The notes under the pieces were generated by a model. The model saw nothing but the letters and a program-made list of their open reading frames with translations, was not told where the DNA came from and did not search any database. Position numbers and translations under genes: made by a program. A stretch of 36,966 nt of DNA from Candidatus Poribacteria bacterium (GTDB taxonomy: Bacteria; Poribacteria; WGA-4E; WGA-3G): contig VXZK01000271.1 in NCBI GenBank assembly GCA_009845545.1, forward strand, positions 1 through 36,966, written 5' to 3'. Position 1 is the stretch's first letter; each line of letters starts with the position of its first letter. Positions 8,084-16,393 of this stretch are shown here, one piece after another.

Positions 8084-8872
8084 CTATTGTAAACCTAAAA
8101 ATTGGTAAGGATCGTATCCTTCTGTATGAGCATCTATGAAAGTAATACCGGTCGGGATGCGTTCATATCGCATCACATCTACAACGTTGATATCTTCATC
8201 AGATTGCCCAAAAAACGAAGCGGGGAGCCGAACTGTGCCATTTCGGCGCTCTATCCAGTTCTCAACGTACATAACATTTTGATAGATCGGGTAAACCTTG
8301 CCATTGTGGTCTCGTCGTGTCACCGCAATGAAACTCTGATCGCCTTGGTTCCAAAGTTTGATGAGAACACGATGCATCAACTCAAAGTCTATCTCTTTAC
8401 TCGCGAGCCTTGCTCTCTTTTCATCCGACCATGTCCATATAGGCATAAGATGTTCGGGGAAACCATGTGGTACTTCCGGATACGCTCCAAAGCCAAAGGG
8501 TGAGACCGGCACTTCGTTGGTTCCTTCTGTTGACAGTATTTCATGAACTAAAAAAGCGTCCAACAACTCATCACTCTCTGCTTCGTTGCTCGGTAAGGTC
8601 TCCCACTCCTCAGTCATCGGCTGCGTGTCATTGAAAACAATAGGCGTTTCCGATGTATCAGATGTATAGGTATCAATCGGAACGTCAGCGTTCGTAGCAG
8701 GACGTTTTTTTTCTGTTTCTTCGAGTGCCCGCACCATCTGCCTTGTCCGTTCTAACTCGGCTTCACCGGTCCGTCGGACGTGCCAATAGTAGAGTTGGGT
8801 TCCGCCGACAACCATGCCGAAGAAAATGATTCCTATGAGGATCACTCTGCTTGAAAAAATATCGCGTAACAT
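8084..8872 (-). CDS. Membrane-anchored protein of unknown function
   Basis: I do not recognise a family. From the ATG at 8872 the product is 262 residues: a short positive N-terminus, one membrane segment (about residues 7-26, VILIGIIFFGMVVGG), then a charged helical stretch rich in Glu, Lys and Arg. An acidic Thr-rich linker follows, and then a folded-looking C-terminal half with many aromatic residues (MPIWTWSDEKRARLASK, QNVMYVENWIERR). The start was chosen because AGGTGA lies about seven bases upstream and the membrane anchor begins immediately. The reading frame is open as far as 9070, but the extra residues have no ribosome site. It is likely a single-gene unit between the permease operon and the polysaccharide genes. 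Confidence 0.7.
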   Translation of the reverse strand: MLRDIFSSRVILIGIIFFGMVVGGTQLYYWHVRRTGEAELERTRQMVRALEETEKKRPATNADVPIDTYTSDTSETPIVFNDTQPMTEEWETLPSNEAESDELLDAFLVHEILSTEGTNEVPVSPFGFGAYPEVPHGFPEHLMPIWTWSDEKRARLASKEIDFELMHRVLIKLWNQGDQSFIAVTRRDHNGKVYPIYQNVMYVENWIERRNGTVRLPASFFGQSDEDINVVDVMRYERIPTGITFIDAHTEGYDPYQFLGLQ

Positions 8873-9426
8873 ACAATCACCTATCAAATTGCCTATGGAA
8901 AGATGCCAGAGAAAAGACAAAAAGCATAAGATACGATAATTTTTCCATGAGGATTTCTTGATAAATAATGATGCAGTGGCGGTCCCTCCTAACGCAGATG
9001 CATCATATTCAACCGAATGTTCATTCTGGAAAATAATAACAAATTTAGGAAAAATTGTCAATGAAGTCATATTGAGTAAAACATCAAGATGTAGTTAGAT
9101 AGGGAACGAAATGAGATAATTTGTGTCCTTTTCTCTCCGCCTCAGATCCCTATTTGCTTTGAATTCTTACCGCTTACTCACTATAAGTTCAATAAAAAAA
9201 TCAGTCTGATTTTTATCATCGAACAAAGATGGATAATGTATCCTTTCCTACTACCAATCCGTAAGAGTTGCGGTACAGTGTGCAATATTTTCCAGTGGAT
9301 TTCACCGTTGGGGCATTCTCATGTTAGCGTGGTTTTAACTAACCTTCATCAAGATCACGATAGGTTATCGCTATATCAGTGGAGATATCTTATACCATAC
9401 CCGCTATTTCTTATATCAAACTCTCG
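8873..9426. other. Intergenic spacer, no gene seen
   Basis: This 554-base AT-rich spacer lies between the membrane-anchored orphan and the tyrosine-kinase gene, both on the minus strand. Reading frames in it are short and lack ribosome sites. The only clear element is the palindromic terminator candidate at 9196-9214. Promoter sequences for the downstream minus-strand gene presumably lie in 8880-9190, but I could not pick one reliably. Confidence 0.5.
9196..9214 (-). terminator. Terminator candidate after the export/kinase genes
   Basis: A 19-base palindrome, AAAAATCAG-t-CTGATTTTT, followed on the minus strand by a run of seven T residues. It lies about 210 bases downstream of the kinase stop codon. 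The stem is AT-rich, so strength is uncertain. Confidence 0.45.
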
Positions 9427-11784
9427 TCATTCGGTTTCCCTGTCTTCATCGGCAAGTCCATAGTAGCTACCATGGCGACTGTAATAACCGTAGGATTTGG
9501 CGTGTTTGGGGTTGATCATGTTACAAAGCACACCAACCCCCTTCGTTGGAAAGGCTTCTGTCAAATGCCGTATCCCTGTGAGAATGTCAAACCGGCGGGT
9601 TTTTGTGATGTCAAAAACATAGACAATAGCATCAACAATGTTTGCCAAAATCATCGGATCAGCGACAGCGCGCACAGGTGGTGAGTCAATTACTATGACA
9701 TCATACTCCGACTTCGCGAGTTCTAACCATTCCACCATCATTTCTGAGTTGAGGAGCTCAATTGGATTCGGCGGGACAGTCCCGCTTGGGACTAAGAATA
9801 AATCAGGAATGCCGGTCTGCTTGACTGTTGCGTGCAGGACCTCGTATCCGTTCTCTGAGTTTAGATGAATGAGGGCTTCACTTAATCCTGGTTTGCGCGC
9901 GTCAGTGCGAGGGACAGGTAATTCAGACGCAGTTGTATCGTCCATGTCCTCTACCTGAACCGCCTGTTCTCTCGGAAAGGTATTGTGTTGCGAAGGTCTC
10001 CGCATATCGGCATCTATGAGCAAAACTTTATTACCTCTCTGCGCAAGCACAACGGCAAGATTCGAGGAGATCGTGCTTTTCCCCTCACCGCGAGTCGCGC
10101 TTGTGACAAGAATCGTTTTCACAGAGGCACCAGGATTCAGAAACGGCAGTTTGGCTTGTAGCACACGAAACGCCTCGGCAGTCCTGGAGCTCGGAGCATC
10201 ATGAACCATTAGCGGGAGTCGATAGGAACTGCGCTTTTTGATAGAAGGGAGTACGCCAAGGAAACTTGGAGATTCCGGGAGTGCGTCCAATTGACGGACA
10301 GCTTCCTCTAAGCGGAGATAGGTGTCTTTAAAATAATTTTTGGCGACAGCGAACGTCACGCCGAGTAACATTCCGACGAAAGCCCCGAAAACGAGATTCA
10401 ATTTCAACCGTGGTTTCAAAGGCTCTTCAGACGCGCGTGCCTTATCCATCACCTTGATAGTTTCCGAACGCGCCTGTGCAAAAATCTCTGCCTCTCGTAT
10501 TTTGGTCTCTAATGCAATGACCTGGGCGTTGTAAATCTCGACGTCACGTTTGAGGCGATAGAACTCTAATTGATCAGGAGACCATTCACGGAGTTCCGAA
10601 AAATGTGCGTCAATTTTGGCAGTAATTTCATCTTTCTGTTTTTTAAGACTAATAACGGTTGCCTCGGTTTCATTTACCTTTTCTGTAAATGCTTGATGAA
10701 GCGGGTTATATGAAGATGTTGTACTCTTTATCTCTTTCTCCTCATTAGCGAGACGTGTTTTCGTTTCCGCAATCTTTTTATCAATAGCAGAGACTTCAGG
10801 ATGCGTTTCATCGTATTTGCCAAGTAGCTCCGCTCTCTCAATTTCATATTGGTTTAAGCTATCCTGCAATTTGGCATGTGAAGGATTTCGTGCGATCGTT
10901 TCCGATATAATCTCCTCTGATAATCCTTCCAGTTTCTGGCGATAGGTTGCGAGTCTCAATTCAGTTCCTACCAACAAGTTTATCACTTCATTTTCTTGGG
11001 CTTGGAGTTGCAAGATAATCTGTGCTTGTGTTCCGCCTTCCGCGTTTAGCGTGAGTTTCGGGTGTTTTTCCTGAAATGCGAAGAGTGCTTTGTCGGCATT
11101 TGCGAGACTTTCCTGTGTCTGATTCAGCATCTCTTGTGGCAGCGGTTTTCGCCACCACTCCATTCTCTCAACGGTTTCTGCTTCAACAACCGTCTGAAAG
11201 ACTATGGCAATTCTGTTGGCGAGATTCTGGGCGCGTTCTGAGTCCCGTTGTTGCACGGTAAGTGTAATCACTTTTCCGTCCGGTGACTCTTCAATTTTTA
11301 ACTGTTCGTCAATCAGCGTTTTGATGAAAAAATCTTCCCACTCGGTGTCCGTGAGTTCTCCCTGTTCCGTTGCACTTTGATCAAGTTCAATACCGAATGT
11401 ATCCGCGATCCATACGACAAACCGTCCACGATGAACGGGTAGCGGGTCAAGAAGTCCCTCATTTCTGAGTTGGCGCACTGCCGGTGTAATCACGAGGTCC
11501 CGTGATTGGAGCTGCGCGGCGAAAGCACTTACAGATGTTCCACCGAATAACCCGGGGATCGGTAGCTGCGAGAGTAGGGAGGAAGCGGATTGACCGTCTA
11601 AAACACGAATTGTGGTTTCGGATTGAAAAACCGGCGGCGTGAGATCCGTTATGAGAAACGCCGCGAAAATGGAAAGCAGAAAAATGAGAAGAACACTCCA
11701 CTTATTCCGAAAGAGTATCCAAAAATAGTCTGACAATCGAATTTCTCTAACTTCTTCAAGGTGCCTATCGGCTGTCTCTGGCAT
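9427..11784 (-). CDS. Polysaccharide co-polymerase / BY-family tyrosine autokinase (Wzc/ExoP-like)
   Basis: About 785 residues. The order is: an N-terminal membrane segment (NKWSVLLIFLLSIFAAFLI), a Wzz chain-length domain with a long periplasmic coiled coil, a second membrane segment (NLVFGAFVGMLLGVTFAVA), then a cytoplasmic BY-kinase. Kinase motifs are Walker A SATRGEGKST (about residue 565), Walker A' LLIDADMRRPSQ and Walker B VIVIDSPP. The C-terminus carries a Tyr cluster (YGYYSRHGSYYG) typical of autophosphorylation tails. The fused arrangement is the proteobacterial type. The start at 11784 has GAGG seven to eight bases upstream; longer TTG starts overlap the exporter gene and lack a ribosome site. 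It lies just downstream of the exporter and would control assembly and chain length. Confidence 0.92.
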   Translation of the reverse strand: MPETADRHLEEVREIRLSDYFWILFRNKWSVLLIFLLSIFAAFLITDLTPPVFQSETTIRVLDGQSASSLLSQLPIPGLFGGTSVSAFAAQLQSRDLVITPAVRQLRNEGLLDPLPVHRGRFVVWIADTFGIELDQSATEQGELTDTEWEDFFIKTLIDEQLKIEESPDGKVITLTVQQRDSERAQNLANRIAIVFQTVVEAETVERMEWWRKPLPQEMLNQTQESLANADKALFAFQEKHPKLTLNAEGGTQAQIILQLQAQENEVINLLVGTELRLATYRQKLEGLSEEIISETIARNPSHAKLQDSLNQYEIERAELLGKYDETHPEVSAIDKKIAETKTRLANEEKEIKSTTSSYNPLHQAFTEKVNETEATVISLKKQKDEITAKIDAHFSELREWSPDQLEFYRLKRDVEIYNAQVIALETKIREAEIFAQARSETIKVMDKARASEEPLKPRLKLNLVFGAFVGMLLGVTFAVAKNYFKDTYLRLEEAVRQLDALPESPSFLGVLPSIKKRSSYRLPLMVHDAPSSRTAEAFRVLQAKLPFLNPGASVKTILVTSATRGEGKSTISSNLAVVLAQRGNKVLLIDADMRRPSQHNTFPREQAVQVEDMDDTTASELPVPRTDARKPGLSEALIHLNSENGYEVLHATVKQTGIPDLFLVPSGTVPPNPIELLNSEMMVEWLELAKSEYDVIVIDSPPVRAVADPMILANIVDAIVYVFDITKTRRFDILTGIRHLTEAFPTKGVGVLCNMINPKHAKSYGYYSRHGSYYGLADEDRETE

Positions 11785-11848
11785 CTGTAACCTCGTAATA
11801 TTTTTCTCAATGCTTTTTAGGTGCATCCCGCAGGCGTAGATCCCACAA

Positions 11849-13093
11849 TTATCTGTAACGAACCAAGACAGTGACAAGTAGATTCACAAATGATGTTGCG
11901 AAGGTAATCACTCGCCAATCTAAACGGGTTCGTTCGCGAACGCGGAGTTGATCCTTCGGGTTCAGATAAACCTCTGAGTGCACCTGATCGAAATCCAACG
12001 CCTCCTCTGTACCATCAGCCCGCGTCAGGAGACATTTTTTCGGATTCGCTCTTTCCTCATTGAACCCACCCGCCATAGCAATGGCCTGTCCCAAAAGCAC
12101 AGGCTCTGTAATTATATATTGCCCCGGCTTTTCTACTGCACCTATAACGCTTATTTTTGCTTCCGCCAAGGGCACATACAACGTGTCCCCTGGTCCTAAC
12201 ATCGCATTGACGTTCTCCGCAGCGAGATTCACTAAAATACGTTCTTTACTCGTGAGAATTTCTGATTTGTGCAAGTCTGCAAAATCAGATCTCGACCCTC
12301 CTGCGATTTTCAATATTTGAGTTGCTGGAACCTGGGGTGTCATTATAGGGTACACACCCGGGGCTACCACCGCACCTATAACACGCACGGGGCGTTGTTG
12401 AAAGATAGACGGAATGTAGATAGTATCGTAATCTTTTAACGGAATATCCGGGCCGCCTGAACTCATGAGCTGAAGGTAATCAATCCTTTTGTAGAGTTTC
12501 CCAGTTCGCCAGATAGAGATGTCCGTAAGATCTGCAGCTTCATAGTTGATTCCAGCGGACGCGAGTGCTTGAAGAAGATAAACCTGTCCAATCTCAAAGA
12601 CATGCAAGTTTCCCCGTGCTCGCGGTTCAACTGCACCGAATACGAGAATCGTTCGTTTCGGTCGCATAAGCGTTACAAACACACGCGCTGCCGGGAGGTG
12701 TTTGGAAAAAGCAGACTGCATCTGCGCCTCAAGTTCAGAAACCGTAAGACCGGCGACTTTGATGAGCCCAATAAGCGGATAGGAGACATACCCGTCTTGT
12801 TGAACTGGTACTGGAATTCGCTCTTTGCTATACTCAGAATACCCATCTACGGTGACGACAAAACTATCACCAACTTCTAACTTATATGTAGATAATTCCG
12901 GGGGCTTTGCAACTTTTGGCGTAACTTCTGTGGCAACCGTCGGATTTTCGGTAGCGGTTTCCGCTGCGAAAACATCAACGGAAAAACCGAAGTGTACCAA
13001 AGTGAGCAGAAATATTAGAAAACTTTTAATAGGAAGTTTGGGGAAATAGCAAACACTGTCAAAAAACTGTCGGTATAAAGAGAGTATATTCAT
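11849..13093 (-). CDS. Wza/GumB-like polysaccharide export protein with SLBB domains
   Basis: This 414-residue protein should form the outer-membrane or periplasmic export channel working with the co-polymerase encoded next to it. An N-terminal signal segment (SFLIFLLTLVHFGFSVDVFA) is followed by the Poly_export domain beginning LSTYKLEVGDSFVVTVDGY. Two or more SLBB-type beta-grasp domains follow (VRVIGAVVAPGVYP, ISVIGAVEKPGQYII). The C-terminus has a hydrophobic helix (VITFATSFVNLLVTVLV). I see no lipobox cysteine at the signal cleavage region, unlike E. coli Wza, so it may not be a lipoprotein. The ribosome site is weak. The gene is divergent from the heptose genes across a 283-base spacer. 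Confidence 0.88.
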   Translation of the reverse strand: MNILSLYRQFFDSVCYFPKLPIKSFLIFLLTLVHFGFSVDVFAAETATENPTVATEVTPKVAKPPELSTYKLEVGDSFVVTVDGYSEYSKERIPVPVQQDGYVSYPLIGLIKVAGLTVSELEAQMQSAFSKHLPAARVFVTLMRPKRTILVFGAVEPRARGNLHVFEIGQVYLLQALASAGINYEAADLTDISIWRTGKLYKRIDYLQLMSSGGPDIPLKDYDTIYIPSIFQQRPVRVIGAVVAPGVYPIMTPQVPATQILKIAGGSRSDFADLHKSEILTSKERILVNLAAENVNAMLGPGDTLYVPLAEAKISVIGAVEKPGQYIITEPVLLGQAIAMAGGFNEERANPKKCLLTRADGTEEALDFDQVHSEVYLNPKDQLRVRERTRLDWRVITFATSFVNLLVTVLVRYR

Positions 13094-13376
13094 GAAAAAT
13101 CACTATCAACCTTTTTAGCGGATTTCTTCTGTTTGTTGATTCTCAGACGCAGATCCTTCTTATTTTTTCATATTGCTGAATATTTTAGCAGGTAATCGTC
13201 AGGAACGCAAGTGAAAACGACTTTTAGGCATCGTGGCACTTTATGGGGCGGGTGTTGAATAGTCATAACCTGCTTAATCGAACTCACGTTATATTAGGTT
13301 CGTTGCAAATGGCTTTGGCTTCCTTCAAAAATAATGTTTGTTGCTTTAACGTGTGGATTTATGCTAATATAATGTT
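13094..13376. promoter_or_regulatory. Divergent promoter region between exporter and heptose genes
   Basis: This 283-base AT-rich spacer must hold the promoters for both directions. On the plus side a likely promoter sits immediately before the GTG start (separate entry). For the minus side I could not select a convincing -35/-10 pair. A short inverted repeat, CGAAC at 13279-13283 and GTTCG at 13298-13302, flanks a TATATT and may be regulatory, but it is weak. Confidence 0.4.
13341..13373 (+). promoter_or_regulatory. Promoter abutting the heptose kinase start (possible leaderless mRNA)
   Basis: TTGCTT at 13341-13346, 18 bases, then TAATAT at 13365-13370 with an extended -10 TG at 13362-13363. 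An overlapping TATAAT is at 13368-13373. Transcription would begin at about 13377-13380, which is at the GTG start codon itself. No Shine-Dalgarno sequence is visible. Confidence 0.45.
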
Positions 13377-14432
13377 GTGAACTTAAAAGCTACTTTTGCA
13401 CAACTTCAAGGCAAACGGGTAATGATTGTCGGTGATGTCATCGTGGACGCATATATCTGGGGGGATGTAAACCGAATTTCGCCCGAAGCCCCTGTACCCG
13501 TATTTGAAATCGAGGCAGAGAAGACCGGATGTGGTGGTGCGGCGAATGTCGCACAGAATGTCGCAAGCTTGGGCGGCGACGCAATCCTGGTCGGTGTCAT
13601 CGGTAAGGACAGGGAAGGCGAAAAGTTAGTCCAGATGCTAACCGAAATGAATCTTGCCACTACTGGGATCTGTATAGATGCCCAGCGACCGACAAGTACA
13701 AAAACACGTGTGATTGCGCGTGTCGATACCGCGACTTTTGCGGACCGCGAGCGTGATTCAGGACACCATTTGCTTCGCATAGATAGAGAATCCAAACAGG
13801 AAATCTCTACAGAGATGCAAGAACATCTATTGAACAGTATAGTTTCCGAGTTGCCAACAAGTGACGCAATTATCTTTGCAGATTACGATAAAGGTGTGAT
13901 TAACGCACGGCTCATCCGAAACGTCATGAAACATGCCCAACCTTATGATATCCCTATTATCGTTGATCCGAAGCGAGACAATTTTTGGGATTATAAAGGT
14001 GTAACAGCCATGACACCAAATCACAACGAGGCTGGCATCGCCGTTCAGAAAGAGATAACCGATGTTCGGCAGCTTCTCGCTATTGCTGAGGAAATCATAA
14101 GTCGGTTATCCCTTAAAGCGTTGCTAATTACACGCGAGGCAAAAGGGATGTCTCTCTTTCAACGCAAACCTGACCGAAGTCTGCAAGTAAAACACCTACC
14201 CCCGCAGTCTAATGTCGTGACAGATGTGACAGGTGCCGGCGATACGGCTGTCGCCGTTTTCACACTCGCGCTCGCGGCAAACGTTAATTTTTACGATGCT
14301 GCGGTATTGTCAAGCCTCGCGAGTGGGATTGCCGTTGGAAAAATGGGGTGTGCTACCGTCACACCCAAGGAACTGCTGAATGCAATTGAAACCGAAGCGG
14401 CTGTCTCTGGACTGTACGGAGACTCAGAATGA
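13377..14432 (+). CDS. rfaE1: D-glycero-D-manno-heptose-7-phosphate kinase (RfaE1/HldE N-terminal type)
   Basis: A 351-residue PfkB-family sugar kinase that phosphorylates heptose 7-phosphate at C1 on the way to an ADP-activated heptose for LPS core or surface glycans. The substrate-site motif GCGGAANVAQNVASLGG (51-67) and the catalytic DVTGAGDT (D289) are intact, as is the family N-terminus VMIVGDVIVDAYIWGDVNRISPEAPVP (broken by no gap). It is the kinase half only. The nucleotidyltransferase half fused in E. coli HldE is absent, so an RfaE2 must be elsewhere. Translation starts at GTG 13377 with no leader ribosome site. The stop overlaps the start of the phosphatase gene by four bases. Confidence 0.9.
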   Translation: MNLKATFAQLQGKRVMIVGDVIVDAYIWGDVNRISPEAPVPVFEIEAEKTGCGGAANVAQNVASLGGDAILVGVIGKDREGEKLVQMLTEMNLATTGICIDAQRPTSTKTRVIARVDTATFADRERDSGHHLLRIDRESKQEISTEMQEHLLNSIVSELPTSDAIIFADYDKGVINARLIRNVMKHAQPYDIPIIVDPKRDNFWDYKGVTAMTPNHNEAGIAVQKEITDVRQLLAIAEEIISRLSLKALLITREAKGMSLFQRKPDRSLQVKHLPPQSNVVTDVTGAGDTAVAVFTLALAANVNFYDAAVLSSLASGIAVGKMGCATVTPKELLNAIETEAAVSGLYGDSE

Positions 14433-15031
14433 AAACCGTCTTTCTTGATCGAGATGGGGTGATCAACCGGAACCCACCGAATATGGGTTATGTCCGAAGG
14501 TGGTCGGAATTCTCTTTCATTCCGAACTCACGGAAAGCAATTCGAGAACTGACGCAAAATGGTTATCGCATCATTGTCGTAACCAATCAAGCGGGGATTG
14601 GGAGAGGACTTTTTTCTGAGGACAATTTGATAGATATTCACTCTCGGATGGTTTCCGAGATTGTGGAAGCAGGTGGCAGAATTGACGGGATTTATTACTG
14701 CCCACACCATCCGAATGCAGGATGTGAGTGTCGAAAACCGAAACCCGGTATGCTAACACGCGCCGGACGTGAGCATAATATTGAACTATCGAGCGCATAT
14801 CTGATCGGCGATTCAAAAACAGATATTGAGGCAGGACAGCGTGTTGGAGCCAAAACATTGCTTGTTTTAACTGGACTCGGGCAGGAGAGTTACCACCATT
14901 ACATTAATACCAAACCTTGTGGGCGCGCCGATAAAAACGGACACCGCCCCGAAAAAATTTTCACGAACCTCTATACAGCGACGCGCTGGCTCATTTCGGC
15001 GCAGCTTGCAGGTTCCCGAAACTTGCGATAA
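14429..15031 (+). CDS. gmhB: D-glycero-D-manno-heptose-1,7-bisphosphate 7-phosphatase
   Basis: This 200-residue HAD-superfamily phosphatase removes the 7-phosphate from heptose 1,7-bisphosphate, the product of the preceding kinase. Motif I is DRDGV at residues 7-11, motif II is VVTNQAGIGRG, and motif IV is LIGDSKTDIEAG. The zinc loop CPHHPNAGCECRKPKPGM, characteristic of GmhB and related histidinol phosphatases, is complete. The ATGA overlap with the kinase gene indicates coupled translation, which supports the pathway assignment. The alternative, histidinol-phosphate phosphatase, is less likely given the neighbour. The C-terminal 40 residues after the HAD core are poorly conserved. Confidence 0.92.
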   Translation: MKTVFLDRDGVINRNPPNMGYVRRWSEFSFIPNSRKAIRELTQNGYRIIVVTNQAGIGRGLFSEDNLIDIHSRMVSEIVEAGGRIDGIYYCPHHPNAGCECRKPKPGMLTRAGREHNIELSSAYLIGDSKTDIEAGQRVGAKTLLVLTGLGQESYHHYINTKPCGRADKNGHRPEKIFTNLYTATRWLISAQLAGSRNLR

Positions 15032-15039
15032 GAAAGAAA

Positions 15040-16365
15040 ATGATACTTGAAAAAATAGAAACCCGGACTGCTCACGCGGGTGTCATCGGCCTTGGCTATG
15101 TTGGGCTGCCGCTTATGGTCGCGATTGCGAGTGCCGGCTTCCGAGTTACAGGTATTGATATCGATTCCGAAAAAATTGAACGGTTGAAGCGGGGAATATC
15201 AGATGTGCCCGATGTCGCCGATACAGCCTTCGCGCCCTTGATTACATCCGGGCAGATCCAGGTAACCACAGATTTCAGTGTGCTTCAGGAATTAGACACG
15301 GTCAACATCTGCGTGCCGACCCCGCTCCGTGAAAACCGGACACCGGATATGCAGTTTATTGTTGCCGCAGTGGAACAGATCACCCAGCACCTCCATCCCG
15401 AACAGTTGATTGTCCTTGAGAGCACCACCTACCCCGGCACAACTGAAGAGTTTGTGCTACCAATGCTCACGCCCCATTTGAATAAAAATGGATCCGATCA
15501 AACCCCAAAAGTCGGGCACGATTTCTATCTCGCTTTCTCCCCTGAACGCATTGAACCTGGCAATAGCACCTACTATATGACAAATACGCCTAAGATCATC
15601 GGTGGCGTTACACCGCGCTGCACACAAGTCGCCCAAACCTTCTACTCACAGTTTATCAGTAAAACACATATAGTATCCTCATCTCGGACGGCTGAGATGG
15701 TGAAGCTACTGGAAAACACGTTTCGGAGCGTCAATATCGGGTTAATCAACGAAGTCGCTCTGATTTGCAACCGGATGGATTTAGATATATGGGAAATCGT
15801 TGACGCTGCGGCTACGAAACCCTTCGGATTTATGCCATTCTATCCAGGACCCGGACTCGGTGGACACTGTATCCCCGTCGATCCACATTACCTCTCTTGG
15901 AAGGCACAGAAGTATCAATATCATGCTCGGTTCATTGAACTCGCCAGCGAAATTAACAGTGAAATGCCCAAATATGTGGTAGACAAAATCAGCCACGCCT
16001 TGAATCTCCAGCGTAAACCCCTTAACGGGTCAAAACTATTAATTCTCGGTGTTGCCTATAAAAAAGACATCGGTGACACACGCGAATCGCCTGCGCTTGA
16101 GGTAATTCGTTTAATTCTTGACAAAAAAGCGGAATTCATATATCATGACCCGTATGTAGAAAATCTGTCTCTCAATAGCAGAGAAACCTATCATTCAGAA
16201 CCACTGACAGCCAATTTGGTTCAAAGTGCCGATTGCGTTGTAATTCTGACCGATCACGGTGCTATAGATTACAAGTGGCTCGTCGAACATGCCCAATCAG
16301 TTGTCGATACGCGCAACGCGACGCGCGGTGTACAGAAGGGACAGGAGAAAATTATCAAAATCTAA
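15040..16365 (+). CDS. wbpA: Nucleotide-sugar 6-dehydrogenase, probably UDP-GlcNAc type (WbpA-like)
   Basis: A 441-residue NAD-dependent dehydrogenase that oxidises C6 of a UDP-sugar twice to give a uronic acid. The Rossmann motif GLGYVG is at residues 17-22. The active-site segment PGLGGHCIPVDPHYLSWKA contains the catalytic Cys277. The sequence ATKPFGFMPFYPGPG before it, and FIELASEIN after it, match the UDP-N-acetylglucosamine dehydrogenase branch better than the UDP-glucose branch; that choice is inference. It starts eight bases after gmhB, so it is in the same transcript and probably supplies an acidic sugar for the surface polysaccharide. Confidence 0.85.
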   Translation: MILEKIETRTAHAGVIGLGYVGLPLMVAIASAGFRVTGIDIDSEKIERLKRGISDVPDVADTAFAPLITSGQIQVTTDFSVLQELDTVNICVPTPLRENRTPDMQFIVAAVEQITQHLHPEQLIVLESTTYPGTTEEFVLPMLTPHLNKNGSDQTPKVGHDFYLAFSPERIEPGNSTYYMTNTPKIIGGVTPRCTQVAQTFYSQFISKTHIVSSSRTAEMVKLLENTFRSVNIGLINEVALICNRMDLDIWEIVDAAATKPFGFMPFYPGPGLGGHCIPVDPHYLSWKAQKYQYHARFIELASEINSEMPKYVVDKISHALNLQRKPLNGSKLLILGVAYKKDIGDTRESPALEVIRLILDKKAEFIYHDPYVENLSLNSRETYHSEPLTANLVQSADCVVILTDHGAIDYKWLVEHAQSVVDTRNATRGVQKGQEKIIKI

Positions 16366-16393
16366 TCTTTATCATATTCGTCGGAGCATAATA

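Noticed and set aside
11785-11877. Longer TTG starts for the tyrosine kinase
   Set aside because: They add 31 residues of unlikely composition, overlap the exporter gene and have no ribosome site, whereas the ATG at 11784 has GAGG upstream.
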